The notes: generated by a model from the sequence alone, not told the origin. Positions 1 to 11,294 are shown, counted from the stretch's first letter. The stretch is 64,000 nt of DNA from Pseudomonas sp. LS.1a (GCF_022533585.1 NZ_CP092827.1:5364001-5428000), one strand, 5' to 3'. A program made the numbers and translations.

Positions 1-141
1 AATCTGGTCCTTTAAATCCTGCGGCGTTCGCCAGATGGCTTTGATGGCCATGTCGTGCCAGCTTTCCAAGGGGGCTTTGGCATCCTCATGTCCGGGCAAA
101 CCCCAGAACTTCACCAAGGTGCTTTTGGCAATGACGCGCAT
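1..141 (-). CDS. higB: HigB-family mRNA interferase toxin (partial, C-terminus outside window)
   Basis: Toxin of a type II toxin-antitoxin pair; HigB toxins are ribosome-associated RNases that cut translated mRNA. The visible 47 codons begin MRVIAKSTLVKFW and continue with GHEDAKAPLESW, which I recognise as the conserved N-terminus of HigB (basic start, F-W, acidic stretch, then a proline and W). The ATG at 141 is the natural start, lying just downstream of an inverted repeat. The gene runs off the left edge; in HigBA pairs the toxin precedes the antitoxin, so higA would lie outside the window. The family call is made from the N-terminal half only. Confidence 0.75.
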   Translation of the reverse strand, partial: MRVIAKSTLVKFWGLPGHEDAKAPLESWHDMAIKAIWRTPQDLKDQI

Positions 142-149
142 CCAAGCAT

Positions 150-168
150 ATCTCCCGTTTTGGGAGAT
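150..168. promoter_or_regulatory. Perfect inverted repeat, probable HigA operator
   Basis: ATCTCCC-GTTTT-GGGAGAT is a perfect 7-bp inverted repeat ending 8 bp upstream of the higB start codon. HigA antitoxins autoregulate by binding such palindromes over their own promoter. The position fits; identity as the HigA site is inference because the antitoxin is not in the window. Confidence 0.5.
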
Positions 169-212
169 TATGAGCGGTAGTCACCCTTCCTGCAAGCGAC
201 AAGAAACAACGC

Positions 213-986
213 TCACTCGCAGCGTTCGAGCAAATCGTGCAACTCGACAAACTGCTGGGTCAGCTTGTGCCTGGGCTCCAGGTGAATCAGCGGAAGGCTG
301 GCATGGTGCGACTCACGCATCTTCACCGAGCTGCCCAGGTACACCGGTAGCACCGGAAGCCCTTCGGCCAGCAGCTCGTCGAGCATCTGCTGTGGCAGGC
401 TGGCGCGGGACTGGAACTGGTTGACCACGATGCCTTCGACCACCAGGTCTTCGTTGTGGTCTTCCTTGAGTTCTTCGATCTCGGCCAGCAGGCCATACAG
501 GGCCTGGCGTGAGAAGCTGTCGCAGTCGAAGGGAATCAGCACGCGATCGGCGGCGATCAGCGCAGACACCGCATAGAAGTTCAGCGCTGGCGGGGTATCG
601 ATGTAAATGCGCTCGTAGTCCTCGTCCAGCTCGTCGAGCAACTTGCGCAGCTTGTTGATCTTGTGTTTCGCCTCAAGCTTGGGCTGCAGATCGGCCAGCT
701 CGGCCGTGGCGGTGACCACGTGCAGGTTGTCGAACGGGGTTTCGTAGATATCGACCTGGTTCTTCTTGCTGAACGGCCCGCTGGACAGGCTTTGCTTGAA
801 GAAGTCGGCGATGCCCATGGGGATGTCCTCGCCGGTGAGGCCGGTGAGGTACTGGGTCGAGTTGGCCTGGGCATCCAGGTCGATCAACAGGGTCCGGTAG
901 CCTTCATTGGCACTGACCGCCGCCAGGTTGCAGGCGATACTCGACTTGCCCACGCCACCTTTCTGATTGAACACCACGCGCCGCAT
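213..986 (-). CDS. Orphan ParA/MinD-type ATPase
   Basis: A 257-residue ParA-family Walker-type ATPase. The start MRRVVFNQKGGVGKSS carries the deviant Walker A motif (KGGVGKS, residues 9-15), followed by the A' motif DLDAQANST near residue 37 and a DTPPALNFYA segment near residue 115. I chose the ATG at 986 because CACGGAGGTC lies 6 bp upstream; the longer reading frame starting at 1052 lacks such a site and would bury the Walker motif. There is no ParB-like partner next to it. It lies upstream of a HigB toxin and downstream of a LysR gene, so its cargo (plasmid-like element, chemoreceptor array or other) is unknown. It is distinct from the chromosomal parAB locus, which sits near oriC in pseudomonads. 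Confidence 0.85.
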   Translation of the reverse strand: MRRVVFNQKGGVGKSSIACNLAAVSANEGYRTLLIDLDAQANSTQYLTGLTGEDIPMGIADFFKQSLSSGPFSKKNQVDIYETPFDNLHVVTATAELADLQPKLEAKHKINKLRKLLDELDEDYERIYIDTPPALNFYAVSALIAADRVLIPFDCDSFSRQALYGLLAEIEELKEDHNEDLVVEGIVVNQFQSRASLPQQMLDELLAEGLPVLPVYLGSSVKMRESHHASLPLIHLEPRHKLTQQFVELHDLLERCE

Positions 987-1062
987 GATTGACCTCCGTG
1001 TATCAACGAATGCCCGAGTATGTGGTGCGGCTGCGGCAATGACCAGCGCCATTTGACCCGCA

Positions 1063-1962
1063 TTACCCTTGCCCGACCACCTGCCCCGTCAATAGCTCGG
1101 CGAATGCCTTGGCCATCGCCGAAGCCCCACGCTCGCGCTGCACCAGCCACACCGCCGACATCGCCCCTTCATCCAGCAGCGTGCGATAAACCACCCCCTC
1201 GATGCGCATGCGCTGGAACGACGCCGGTAGCACCGACACCCCAAGCCCCGCCGACACCAGGCCGATGATGGTCATCGCCTCCCCTGCCTCCTGGGCGAAA
1301 TGCGGGCTGAAACCCGCCTGGCGCGCCAGGCTCAGCAACTGCGCGTGCAACCCGCTGCCATAGCTGCGCGGGAAGAACACGAACGGCTCATGGGCCAGGG
1401 CGGCCATGTGCACGCCATGTTCCGTGCCTTCGGCCAACGGGTGCGAGGCGTTGATCACCGCCACCAGCGGCTCGCGAAACAGTTCAGTGGCCACCAGCCC
1501 TTCCGGCAGCGGCATCGGCCGCATCAGCCCCACTTCGATGGACTCGTCGAATACTCCTTCAGCAACATCGCGGCTGCTCATTTCCTTGAGGTTCAGGTGC
1601 ACCGCCGGGAAGCGCTGGCGGAAGGCATGGATGGCCTTGGGGATCTTCGAGGTAAACGGTGCCGACGAGGTAAAGCCGATCTTCATCTCCCCCAGCTCAC
1701 CTAACTGCGCACGCCGGGCCACGTCGGCGGCCTTCTCCACTTGCGCCAGCACCTGGCGGGCTTCCTCGAGGAACAGCCGTCCCGCCTCGCTCAGCTCGAC
1801 CCGACGGTTGGTACGCTCGAACAGCCGGGCTCCCAGTTCCTGCTCCAGCGCCTGGATCTGTTGGCTCAAAGGTGGCTGCGAAATGCCCAGTTGCTGGGCA
1901 GCGCGGCCAAAGTGCAGCTCTTCGGCCACGGCGATGAAGTAACGCAGATGGCGCAATTCCAT
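1063..1962 (-). CDS. LysR-family transcriptional regulator
   Basis: A 299-residue LysR-type regulator. The N-terminal winged helix-turn-helix is plain: MELRHLRYFIAVAEELHFGR and then ISQPPLSQQIQALEQELG (residues about 27-44). The effector domain starts near residue 90 (MKIGFTSSAPF). The HLRYFIAVAEELHFGRAA start is typical of the BenM/CatM-like branch, which often senses aromatic or dicarboxylic compounds. The gene is divergent from an MFS transporter, and the 109-bp gap holds a candidate dyad, so it probably controls that transporter. The effector cannot be told from sequence. Confidence 0.9.
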   Translation of the reverse strand: MELRHLRYFIAVAEELHFGRAAQQLGISQPPLSQQIQALEQELGARLFERTNRRVELSEAGRLFLEEARQVLAQVEKAADVARRAQLGELGEMKIGFTSSAPFTSKIPKAIHAFRQRFPAVHLNLKEMSSRDVAEGVFDESIEVGLMRPMPLPEGLVATELFREPLVAVINASHPLAEGTEHGVHMAALAHEPFVFFPRSYGSGLHAQLLSLARQAGFSPHFAQEAGEAMTIIGLVSAGLGVSVLPASFQRMRIEGVVYRTLLDEGAMSAVWLVQRERGASAMAKAFAELLTGQVVGQG

Positions 1963-2011
1963 GATCGGCTCCGAACAGGTCGTAAAACGTCTTAAATAGG
2001 TCGAACAATAT

Positions 2012-2023
2012 ATTGGATCTAAT
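2012..2023. promoter_or_regulatory. Candidate LysR-binding dyad in divergent promoter
   Basis: ATTGGATCTAAT is a nearly perfect dyad (ATT-N6-AAT with a GATC core) roughly midway between the LysR start and the MFS start. LysR regulators usually bind interrupted dyads in such divergent gaps. Weak evidence from shape and position only. Confidence 0.3.
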
Positions 2024-2071
2024 CATTAGCCAGCTATATGCTTTTTTTCATTGCGCCAGAGGTACCCGCCC

Positions 2072-3316
2072 GTGAAAACTGCTGTAGCGCCCCTTCCCGT
2101 CGAGCCCGAACCTGCCCCGCTGAACGAAATGTGGATCGAAAAAGGCACCCCCGCCTTCATGAAGACCGTGCTGGCGCTATTCAGCGGCGGCTTCGCCACC
2201 TTCGCCCTGCTGTACTGCGTGCAGCCGATGATGCCGTTGCTGTCGAAGGAATTTGCCATCAATGCGGCGCAGAGCAGCCTGGTGCTGTCGGTCTCGACAG
2301 CCATGCTGGCGATCGGCCTGCTGATCACCGGCCCTGTCTCCGACCGCATCGGGCGCAAGCCGGTGATGGTGTTTGCCCTGGTCTGCGCCGCCCTCTCCAC
2401 CCTGGCCAGCGCGATAATGCCGAGCTGGGAGCTGGTACTGGCCACCCGCGCCCTGGTCGGCCTGTCGTTGAGCGGCCTGGCGGCGGTGGCCATGACCTAC
2501 CTGAGCGAAGAAATTCACCCGCAGCACATCGGCCTGGCCATGGGCTTGTACATCGGTGGCAATGCCATTGGCGGCATGAGCGGGCGCCTGATCACCGGCG
2601 TGCTGATCGACTTCGTCAGCTGGCACACGGCGATGCTGACCATCGGCGGCCTGGCCCTGTTGGCGGCGCTGGTGTTCTGGAGGGTGCTACCCGAATCGCG
2701 CAACTTCCGCCCACAGGCGATGAACCCACGCAGCCTGCTGGATGGCTTCGTCATGCACTTCAGGGATGCCGGCCTGCCCTGGCTGTTCCTCGAAGCCTTC
2801 CTGCTGATGGGCGCCTTCGTCACCCTGTTCAACTACATCGGCTACCGCCTGCTGGCCGAGCCCTACCACATGAACCAGGCACTGGTCGGCTTGCTGTCGG
2901 TGGTGTACCTGTCGGGCATCTACAGTTCGGCGCAGGTCGGCGCGCTGGCCGACAAGCTGGGCCGGCGCAAGGTGTTCTGGGCCAGTATCGTGGTGATGGC
3001 GGGTGGCTTGCTGATGACCCTGGCCAGCCCCCTGGCGATGGTGATCGTCGGTATGCTGGTGTTCACCTTTGGCTTCTTCGGCGCACACTCGGTGGCCAGC
3101 AGCTGGATTGGCCGCAGGGCCTTGAAGGCCAAAGGGCAGGCGTCGTCGTTGTACCTGTTCAGCTATTACGCCGGGTCGAGTGTGGCCGGTACGGCGGGCG
3201 GGGTGTTCTGGCACCAGTGGGGCTGGAACGGCATCGGGCTGTTCATTGGCGGCTTGCTGGTGGTGGCGTTGCTGGTGGCGCTGCACCTGAGCAGGCTACC
3301 ACCGAAAACTGCTTGA
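2072..3316 (+). CDS. MFS transporter (YnfM/Bcr-like drug or metabolite exporter)
   Basis: A 414-residue, probably 12-helix major facilitator in the inner membrane. The loop 2-3 signature GPVSDRIGRKPV is present, and a second copy-like motif ADKLGRRKVF occurs in the C-terminal half. A hydrophilic tail of about 30 residues precedes helix 1. I prefer the GTG at 2072 because AGAGG lies 8 bp upstream; an in-frame TTG at 2051 has no such site. ATG codons further in (MWIEKG) are also possible. The divergent LysR gene suggests inducible expression. The substrate is unknown; this branch includes sugar or drug efflux proteins and aromatic-compound transporters. Confidence 0.88.
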   Translation: MKTAVAPLPVEPEPAPLNEMWIEKGTPAFMKTVLALFSGGFATFALLYCVQPMMPLLSKEFAINAAQSSLVLSVSTAMLAIGLLITGPVSDRIGRKPVMVFALVCAALSTLASAIMPSWELVLATRALVGLSLSGLAAVAMTYLSEEIHPQHIGLAMGLYIGGNAIGGMSGRLITGVLIDFVSWHTAMLTIGGLALLAALVFWRVLPESRNFRPQAMNPRSLLDGFVMHFRDAGLPWLFLEAFLLMGAFVTLFNYIGYRLLAEPYHMNQALVGLLSVVYLSGIYSSAQVGALADKLGRRKVFWASIVVMAGGLLMTLASPLAMVIVGMLVFTFGFFGAHSVASSWIGRRALKAKGQASSLYLFSYYAGSSVAGTAGGVFWHQWGWNGIGLFIGGLLVVALLVALHLSRLPPKTA

Positions 3317-3410
3317 GGCCCATTCGCGGGTAAACCCGCTCCCACAGGGACCGCGCTACAGCTGAGGGCAACGCTATACCTGTGGGAGCGGGTTCACCCG
3401 CGAAGAGGCC
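3317..3410. repeat. REP palindrome pair (class A)
   Basis: Two inverted copies of the P. putida-type REP core (GCGGGTAAACCCGCTCCCACAG and its reverse complement) separated by about 30 bp, directly after the MFS stop codon. Each copy folds on its GCGGG-TNNA-CCCGC stem. This is the commonest of three palindrome classes in the window. Confidence 0.9.
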
Positions 3411-3416
3411 AGTGGC

Positions 3417-3764
3417 TCAGTTGATGATCTCGACCCTATCCACATCCACCTCCCGGCTCATCAGGTGCTTCTCCACCTCTCCGGTCAGCTTGACCTTGGT
3501 CTTGTCGTTGAACGGCGTCGGCGGCAGGTCTTCATCATCGATTTCCACGGTGATGGTGCCGGTGTTGTCCTTGAACTCGTACTTGTCGTCGTTGTTGATC
3601 TTGTTGGTCACGAAGCCTTGCAACACAACCGGGGTGTCATCGGCAGCATCGTTGGCCGCAGCTACGGTGGTGACCGACTGGGCACCTGGGCCGGTATACC
3701 CGGCAGCCAGGGCCGCAGTGCTGAACAAGGGGGCGAGGATCAATGCAAGATAACGTGCTTTCAT
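3417..3764 (-). CDS. Periplasmic YgiW/YdeI-type OB-fold (BOF) stress protein
   Basis: A 115-residue secreted protein. An N-terminal signal peptide (MKARYLALILAPLFSTAALA) is followed by a single OB-fold domain with the family pattern: VVLQGFVTNKI, then DKYEFKDNTGTITVEI, then VKLTGEVEKH and a C-terminal VDRVEI. The family (YgiW, YdeI, VisP) is tied to stress and cationic-peptide tolerance and binds small ligands. The ATG at 3764 is favoured because it begins the signal peptide; the in-frame extension to 3884 runs over a transcription terminator and looks non-coding. It is downstream of hemE but separated from it by that terminator. Confidence 0.85.
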   Translation of the reverse strand: MKARYLALILAPLFSTAALAAGYTGPGAQSVTTVAAANDAADDTPVVLQGFVTNKINNDDKYEFKDNTGTITVEIDDEDLPPTPFNDKTKVKLTGEVEKHLMSREVDVDRVEIIN

Positions 3765-3838
3765 GAGGATCAGGTCCTGTTTCGGTTTCGATGGGACCAG
3801 ATTAACGACGATCGCTGAATTAAAACTTAATGCAACAA

Positions 3839-3863
3839 AAAGCCCGGCACATGGCCGGGCTTT
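3839..3863 (-). terminator. Rho-independent terminator of hemE
   Basis: A perfect 10-bp stem AAAGCCCGGC / GCCGGGCTTT with a 5-nt loop lies 18 bp past the hemE stop. Read on the minus strand it ends in a run of T. It separates hemE from the OB-fold gene. Confidence 0.88.
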
Positions 3864-3880
3864 CGTGTTCAGCGATCGAT

Positions 3881-4945
3881 TCACTGATGGTACTGCGCCG
3901 ACAGTTCATGCACGGCGTTGATGAACACGCCAGCGTGCTCCGGGTCGACTTCCGGGGTGATGCCGTGGCCCAGGTTGAACACATGGCCTGTACCGTGGCC
4001 ATAGCTGGCCAGGATGCGCGCCACCTCCTTGCGGATGGCCTCGGGCTTGGCGTACAGAACGGTCGGGTCCATGTTGCCCTGCAACGCCACCTTGTCACCC
4101 ACGCGGCGGCGGGCGTCGCCGATTTCGCAGGTCCAGTCCAGGCCCAGCGCATCGGCACCGGCTTCGGCGATGCTTTCCAGCCACAGGCCACCATTCTTGG
4201 TGAACAGGATCACCGGCACCTTGCGCCCTTCGTGCTCGCGGATCAGGCCGCTGACGATCTTGCGCATGTAGGCCAGGGAGAACTCCTGGTAGGCCGCCGC
4301 CGACAGGTTGCCGCCCCAGGTGTCGAAAATCTGTACGGCCTGGGCGCCAGCGAGGATCTGGCCGTTGAGGTAGCTGGTGACCGACTGGGCCAGCTTGTCC
4401 AGCAGCAGGTGCAGGGCCTGCGGGTTGTCATAGGCCATGGCCTTGGTCTTGCGGAAGTCCTTCGACGAGCCGCCTTCGACCATGTAAGTGGCCAGGGTCC
4501 ACGGGCTGCCGGAGAAGCCGATCAGCGGCACACGACCGTTGAGCTCGCGGCGGATGGTGCTGACCGCGTCCATCACGTAGCCAAGGTCTTTCTGCGGGTC
4601 GGGGATTGGCAGCGCTTCGATGTCGGCCGGGGTGCTGATGACCTTCTTGAAGCGCGGGCCTTCGCCGCTTTCGAAGTACAGGCCCAGGCCCATGGCATCG
4701 GGGATGGTGAGGATGTCCGAGAACAGGATCGCAGCGTCCAGCGGGTAGCGGTCCAGCGGCTGCAGGGTGACCTCACAGGCGAACTGGGGGTTCATGCACA
4801 GGCTCATGAAGTCACCGGCCTTGGCGCGGCTGGCGCGGTACTCCGGCAGGTAGCGGCCGGCCTGGCGCATCATCCACACCGGGGTGACGTCTACGGGTTG
4901 CTTGAGCAGTGCACGCAGGAAACGATCGTTCTTCAGGGCAGTCAT
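3881..4945 (-). CDS. hemE: Uroporphyrinogen-III decarboxylase
   Basis: Cytosolic heme-pathway enzyme removing the four acetate carboxyls of uroporphyrinogen III to give coproporphyrinogen III. The 354 residues match the usual bacterial length. The active-site signature [16 protein letters not shown] (residues 22-37) and [13 protein letters not shown] (near residue 143) are both intact. The ATG at 4945 begins MTALKNDRF, typical for pseudomonad HemE. It lies downstream of gltBD on the same strand, but a palindromic repeat and about 240 bp separate them, so it probably has its own promoter. An 18-bp palindrome sits about 100 bp upstream of the start. Confidence 0.97.
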   Translation of the reverse strand: MTALKNDRFLRALLKQPVDVTPVWMMRQAGRYLPEYRASRAKAGDFMSLCMNPQFACEVTLQPLDRYPLDAAILFSDILTIPDAMGLGLYFESGEGPRFKKVISTPADIEALPIPDPQKDLGYVMDAVSTIRRELNGRVPLIGFSGSPWTLATYMVEGGSSKDFRKTKAMAYDNPQALHLLLDKLAQSVTSYLNGQILAGAQAVQIFDTWGGNLSAAAYQEFSLAYMRKIVSGLIREHEGRKVPVILFTKNGGLWLESIAEAGADALGLDWTCEIGDARRRVGDKVALQGNMDPTVLYAKPEAIRKEVARILASYGHGTGHVFNLGHGITPEVDPEHAGVFINAVHELSAQYHQ

Positions 4946-5045
4946 GTCGGCATCCGGAAAAATAGTGCGGGCATTTTCTCAGACGCCAGCGCAAAAGGCA
5001 CGGTCAAGGCCATGCGTTTTGTCTATTGGATGCCATGGATCAAGG

Positions 5046-5063
5046 ATTTTTGTATACAAAAAT
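5046..5063. promoter_or_regulatory. Perfect 18-bp palindrome upstream of hemE
   Basis: ATTTTTGTATACAAAAAT is a perfect palindrome about 100 bp upstream of the hemE start. Its core TTGTATACAA resembles operators of FCD-type GntR regulators. It sits between the REP pair and hemE. That it regulates hemE is inference; the AT-rich flanks could also be promoter-related. Confidence 0.45.
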
Positions 5064-5069
5064 GCCGTT

Positions 5070-5174
5070 GGGGCTGCTTTGCAGCCCATCGCGACGCAAG
5101 GCCGCTCCCACATGAGGAATGCATTTCCCCTGTGGGAGCGGCCTTGTGTCGCGAAAGGGCTGCAAAGCAGCCCC
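5070..5174. repeat. REP palindrome pair (class B)
   Basis: Inverted pair of a longer palindrome type: GGGGCTGCTTTGCAGCCC, then CGCGACGCAAGGCCGCTCCCACA, with the mirror copy ending at 5174. It shares the GCTCCCACA core with class A but has a different stem. It lies directly after the gltD stop and may stabilise or end the gltBD mRNA. Confidence 0.9.
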
Positions 5175-5183
5175 GACAATCGA

Positions 5184-6605
<1,422 letters not shown>

Positions 6606-6644
6606 TCAAAACCTCTTTACCGCAGTTGCCAGCCTCAGGCTGCA

Positions 6645-6704
6645 AGCTGCAAGACGATCACTTGAGCACGACGGGCCCCGCGTACGGGGCCGCCACTTGC
6701 AGCT
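6645..6704. repeat. Nested inverted repeat between gltB and gltD
   Basis: Outer arms AGCTGCAAG (6645-6653) and CTTGCAGCT (6696-6704) enclose a tight inner hairpin GGCCCCG-CGTA-CGGGGCC (6674-6691). There is no T run, so it is not a standard terminator. It could stabilise the mRNA or tune the GltB:GltD ratio. Confidence 0.6.
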
Positions 6705-6708
6705 GTTG

Positions 6709-9700
6709 TTACTGCGGGTTGGCACGGGTGCTGGACAGCAGTTGCTTCAGGTTGGCTGCCTTCGGCTTGACCAGCCAGAAGCGCCGCACGTAGTCGTCCA
6801 GGTTCTCCGAGAGCTCACGCCCCCACTCGCTGCCGGTCTCTTCCACGTACTCGGCAAGGACCCGCGCCAGGTGGCTGCGGTAGGCCTCCATCGCTTCACC
6901 ACTGATACGCTGGATTTCCACCAGCTCATGGTTGAGCTTGTCGACGAAGGTATTGTCCATGTCGAGCACGTAGGCGAAGCCGCCAGTCATGCCAGAACCG
7001 AAGTTGTAACCGGTCTTGCCCAGCACGCAGACAAAGCCGCCGGTCATGTATTCACAGCAGTGATCGCCAGTGCCCTCGACAACAGCGTGGGCGCCGGAGT
7101 TACGTACAGCGAAGCGCTCACCAGCAGTACCGGCGGCGAACAGCTTGCCGCCGGTGGCGCCGTACAGGCAGGTATTGCCGACGATGGCGCTGTGCTGGGT
7201 TTCGAACGGGCTGCCGGCTGGCGGCACGATGGTGACCTTGCCACCGGTCATGCCCTTGCCGACGTAGTCGTTGGCGTCGCCTTCCAGGTGCAGGTTCAGG
7301 CCACCGGCGTTCCACACGCCGAAGCTCTGGCCCGCAGTGCCTTTGAAGCGGAAGGTGATCGGCGCCGCGGCCATGCCCTGGTTGCCGTGCAAGCGGGCGA
7401 TTTCACCCGACACGCGCGCACCGATGGAACGGTCGCAGTTGCAGATGTCGAGGCTGAACTCGCCACCGGCCTGGTCGCGGATGGCCGGCATGGCCATTTC
7501 CACCATCTTCTCGGCCAGCTCGCCCTGGTCGAACGGCGGGTTCTTGTCGACTTCGCAGAACTGCGGCTTGTCCGCCGGGATGTGCGAGCTGCCCAGCAGT
7601 GGCGACAGGTCCAGGTACTGCTGGCGCTCGGTGTCGCCCGGCAGCACGTCGAGCAGGTCGGTACGGCCGATCAGCTCGCCGAGGCTGCGCACGCCCAGCT
7701 TGGCCAGCCACTCACGGGTTTCTTCGGCGACGAAGGTGAAGAAGTTGATCACCATGTCGACGGTGCCGATGTAGTGGTCCTTGCGCAGCTTGTCGTTCTG
7801 GGTGGCCACGCCGGTGGCGCAGTTGTTCAGGTGGCAGATGCGCAGGTACTTGCAGCCCAGGGCGATCATTGGCGCGGTACCGAAGCCGAAGCTTTCGGCG
7901 CCGAGGATGGCCGCCTTGATCACGTCCAGGCCAGTCTTCAGGCCGCCGTCGGTCTGTACCCGTACCTTGCCGCGCAGGTCGTTGCCACGCAGGGTCTGGT
8001 GGGTCTCGGCCAGGCCCAGCTCCCACGGGGCACCGGCGTACTTGATCGAGGTCAGCGGCGAAGCACCGGTACCACCGTCGTAGCCCGAGATGGTAATCAG
8101 GTCGGCATAGGCCTTGGCCACACCGGCGGCAATGGTGCCGACGCCGGCTTCAGCCACCAGCTTGACCGAAACCAGGGCCTGCGGGTTGACCTGCTTGAGG
8201 TCGTAGATCAGCTGGGCCAGGTCTTCGATCGAGTAGATGTCGTGGTGCGGCGGTGGCGAGATCAGGGTCACACCCGGTACCGCATAGCGCAGTTTGGCGA
8301 TCAGGCCGTTGACCTTGCCGCCTGGCAGCTGGCCGCCCTCACCGGGCTTGGCGCCCTGGGCAACCTTGATCTGCAGCACTTCGGCGTTGACCAGGTACTC
8401 CGGGGTCACGCCAAAGCGGCCGGTGGCCACCTGCTTGATCTTCGAGCTCTTGATGGTGCCGTAGCGCGACGGGTCTTCACCGCCCTCACCCGAGTTGGAA
8501 CGCGCGCCCAGGCGGTTCATCGCCTCGGCCAGCGCTTCGTGGGCCTCAGGCGACAGTGCGCCCAGCGAGATACCCGCGGAGTCGAAGCGCTTGAGGATCG
8601 CCTCCAGCGGCTCTATCTGCTCCAGCGGCAGCGGCTGGTCGGCCACTTTCACCTTCAGCAGGTCGCGGATCATCGACACCGGGCGCTGGTCGACCAGCGT
8701 GGTGTATTCCTTGAACTTGGCGTAGTCGCCCTGCTGCACGGCAGCCTGCAGGGTGTTGACCACATCCGGGTTGTAGGCATGGTATTCGCCACCGTGGACG
8801 AACTTCAGCAGGCCGCCTTGCTGGATCGGCTTGCGCGCGCTCCAGGCTTCGGCTGCCAGCAGCTTCTGGTCGCTTTCCAGGTCTGCGAAGCGCGCACCCT
8901 TGATGCGGCTGGAAACGCCCTTGAAGCTCAGACCGACCACTTCCTCGGACAAGCCGATCGCTTCGAACAGCTGCGCGCCACGGTACGAGGCGATGGTGGA
9001 GATACCCATCTTCGACAGGATCTTCAGCAGGCCCTTGGAGATGCCCTTGCGGTAGTACTTGAAGACTTCGTCCAGGTCACCCAGCACTTCGCCGGTGCGG
9101 ATCAGGTCGGCCAGCACTTCATAGGCCAGATATGGGTAAACGGCCGAGGCACCGAAGCCCAGCAGCACGGCGAAGTGGTGCGGGTCGCGAGCGGTGGCGG
9201 TTTCCACCAGGATATTGCTGTCGCAACGCAGGCCCTGTTCGGTCAGGCGGTGGTGCACCGCACCCACGGCCAGCGAGGCGTGCACCGGCAGCTTGCCCGG
9301 AGCAATGTAGCGGTCGCTCAGCACCAGTTGGGTCTTGCCAGCGCGCACGGCCTCTTCAGCCTGGTCGGCGATGTTGCGGATGGCCGCTTCCAGGCCGACG
9401 CTCTCTTCATAGTTGAGGTCGATCAGCTGGCGGTCGAAGCCTTCGCGCTCCAGGTTCATCAGCGAACGCCACTTGGCGGGCGAGATGACCGGCGAGCTGA
9501 GGATCACCCGCGAAGCGTGCTCCGGGGATTCCTGGAAGATGTTGCGCTCGGCACCCAGGCAGATTTCCAGGGACATGACGATCGCTTCGCGCAGCGGGTC
9601 GATCGGCGGGTTCGTCACCTGGGCGAACTGCTGGCGGAAGAAGTCGTACGGCGAGCGCACGCGTTGCGACAGCACGGCCATCGGCGTGTCGTCACCCATC

Positions 9701-11154
9701 GAGCCGACCGCTTCCTGGCCCTGCTCGCCGAGCGGACGCAGCACCTGGTCACGCTCTTCGAAGGTGACCTGGAACATCTTCATGTACTGCTTGAGCTGGT
9801 CAGCGTCGTAGCTGGCCACGCCCTGGTCGTCGGTCAGGGTCGCCTGGATGCGCAGGGCGTGCTGACGCAGCCAGCGCTTGTACGGGTGGCGCGACTTCAG
9901 GCGGTTGTCGATGGCGTCGGTGTCGAGGATCTGGCCGGTTTCGGTGTCCACGGCGAAGATCTGGCCCGGGCCGACGCGGCCCTTGGCGATGACGTCCTCG
10001 GGCTTGTAGTCCCATACGCCGATTTCCGACGCCAGGGTGATGTAGCCGTTCTTGGTGGTCACCCAGCGCGCCGGGCGCAGGCCGTTACGGTCGAGCAGGC
10101 ACACCGCGTGGCGGCCTTCGGTCATGACGATACCGGCCGGGCCATCCCACGGCTCCATGTGCATGGAGTTGTATTCGTAGAAGGCGCGCAGGTCGGCGTC
10201 CATGGTCTCGACGTTCTGCCAGGCTGGCGGTACCAGCATGCGCACGCCACGGAACAGGTCGATGCCGCCGGTGACCATCAGCTCCAGCATGTTGTCCATG
10301 CTCGAGGAGTCGGAACCGACGCGGTTGACCAGCGGGCCGAGCTCTTCGAGGTCGGGGATCAGGTCGTTGGCGAACTTGGTGCGACGGGCCATGGCCCAGT
10401 TGCGGTTGCCGGTGATGGTGTTGATCTCGCCGTTGTGGGCGAGGAAGCGGAACGGCTGCGCCAGCGGCCATTTCGGCAAGGTGTTGGTGGAGAAGCGCTG
10501 GTGGAACACGCAGATCGCGGTTTGCAGGCGCTCGTCACCCAGGTCCGGGTAGAAGGCCGCGAGATCGCGCGGCATCATCAGGCCTTTGTAGATGATGGTC
10601 TTGTGCGAGAAGCTGCAGATGTAGTGGTCGGCGTCGTGGGCGTTGGCCACGGACGAACGGCGACGGGCACTGAACAGCTTGATGGCGAATTCCTGGTCGC
10701 TCAGGCCTTCACCGCCGATGAACACCTGCTCGATCTGCGGCAGGCGCTCCAGGGCCAGGCGGCCGAGCACGCTGGTGTCGATCGGCACCTTGCGCCAGCC
10801 GACCAGCTTCAGGCCAGCGTTGATGATTTCGCGGTCCATGTTGGCGCGAGCGGCTTCGGCTTTGACCGGGTCCTGGTTGAAGAACACCATGCCGACGGCG
10901 TACTGCCTGGGCAGTTCGACGGCAAAGTGCTCCTGGGCCACGGCACGCAGGAATTGATCGGGCTTCTGCATGAGCAGACCGCAACCATCACCGGTCTTGC
11001 CGTCGGCGTTGATGCCGCCGCGGTGGGTCATGCAAGTCAGGGCCTGCATGGCGGTTTGCAGAAGGTGGTGGCTCGGTTCGCCCGTCATGTGGGCGATCAG
11101 GCCAAAACCACAGTTGTCCTTGAATTCTTCGGGATGGTACAGACCTGTTTTCAT
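6709..11154 (-). CDS. gltB: Glutamate synthase (NADPH) large subunit
   Basis: Transfers the glutamine amide nitrogen to 2-oxoglutarate, forming two glutamates. The 1481 residues match the family. The ATG at 11154 gives [18 protein letters not shown]: cleavage before Cys-15 exposes the nucleophile of the class II glutaminase domain (about 15-430). A central domain, the FMN/synthase barrel (about 800-1200) and the C-terminal beta-helix (about 1230-1430) follow. The [3Fe-4S] cysteines [12 protein letters not shown] lie near residue 1100. An in-frame GTG or TTG start at 11184 would add 10 residues ahead of the normal propeptide and is less likely. A candidate ArgR site and a 9-bp dyad lie upstream. 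Confidence 0.97.
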   Translation of the reverse strand: MKTGLYHPEEFKDNCGFGLIAHMTGEPSHHLLQTAMQALTCMTHRGGINADGKTGDGCGLLMQKPDQFLRAVAQEHFAVELPRQYAVGMVFFNQDPVKAEAARANMDREIINAGLKLVGWRKVPIDTSVLGRLALERLPQIEQVFIGGEGLSDQEFAIKLFSARRRSSVANAHDADHYICSFSHKTIIYKGLMMPRDLAAFYPDLGDERLQTAICVFHQRFSTNTLPKWPLAQPFRFLAHNGEINTITGNRNWAMARRTKFANDLIPDLEELGPLVNRVGSDSSSMDNMLELMVTGGIDLFRGVRMLVPPAWQNVETMDADLRAFYEYNSMHMEPWDGPAGIVMTEGRHAVCLLDRNGLRPARWVTTKNGYITLASEIGVWDYKPEDVIAKGRVGPGQIFAVDTETGQILDTDAIDNRLKSRHPYKRWLRQHALRIQATLTDDQGVASYDADQLKQYMKMFQVTFEERDQVLRPLGEQGQEAVGSMGDDTPMAVLSQRVRSPYDFFRQQFAQVTNPPIDPLREAIVMSLEICLGAERNIFQESPEHASRVILSSPVISPAKWRSLMNLEREGFDRQLIDLNYEESVGLEAAIRNIADQAEEAVRAGKTQLVLSDRYIAPGKLPVHASLAVGAVHHRLTEQGLRCDSNILVETATARDPHHFAVLLGFGASAVYPYLAYEVLADLIRTGEVLGDLDEVFKYYRKGISKGLLKILSKMGISTIASYRGAQLFEAIGLSEEVVGLSFKGVSSRIKGARFADLESDQKLLAAEAWSARKPIQQGGLLKFVHGGEYHAYNPDVVNTLQAAVQQGDYAKFKEYTTLVDQRPVSMIRDLLKVKVADQPLPLEQIEPLEAILKRFDSAGISLGALSPEAHEALAEAMNRLGARSNSGEGGEDPSRYGTIKSSKIKQVATGRFGVTPEYLVNAEVLQIKVAQGAKPGEGGQLPGGKVNGLIAKLRYAVPGVTLISPPPHHDIYSIEDLAQLIYDLKQVNPQALVSVKLVAEAGVGTIAAGVAKAYADLITISGYDGGTGASPLTSIKYAGAPWELGLAETHQTLRGNDLRGKVRVQTDGGLKTGLDVIKAAILGAESFGFGTAPMIALGCKYLRICHLNNCATGVATQNDKLRKDHYIGTVDMVINFFTFVAEETREWLAKLGVRSLGELIGRTDLLDVLPGDTERQQYLDLSPLLGSSHIPADKPQFCEVDKNPPFDQGELAEKMVEMAMPAIRDQAGGEFSLDICNCDRSIGARVSGEIARLHGNQGMAAAPITFRFKGTAGQSFGVWNAGGLNLHLEGDANDYVGKGMTGGKVTIVPPAGSPFETQHSAIVGNTCLYGATGGKLFAAGTAGERFAVRNSGAHAVVEGTGDHCCEYMTGGFVCVLGKTGYNFGSGMTGGFAYVLDMDNTFVDKLNHELVEIQRISGEAMEAYRSHLARVLAEYVEETGSEWGRELSENLDDYVRRFWLVKPKAANLKQLLSSTRANPQ

Positions 11155-11267
11155 AGACACATTCTCACCAGGTTCACCTCTCAACGGAGGTAAATCTCTT
11201 TTTTAACAACCACTTACCATCCACGCCGATCAAACGCCAGCTTTTTTGCGGTGGCCATGGAAAACCA

Positions 11268-11283
11268 TTGTTGCACAGCGACA
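11268..11283 (-). promoter_or_regulatory. Candidate ArgR half-site upstream of gltB
   Basis: On the minus strand TGTCGC-N8-AA fits the half-site reported for pseudomonad ArgR. ArgR is known to repress the glutamate synthase operon in P. aeruginosa. A looser TGTCGC copy occurs at 11325-11330 on the plus strand. Only one arm matches fully, so this is tentative. Confidence 0.4.
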
Positions 11284-11294
11284 GCGATGCTCAC

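Noticed and set aside
2038..3333. A 431-codon frame over the MFS gene
   Set aside because: Out of frame with the clear MFS transporter; Arg/Pro/Gly-rich shadow.
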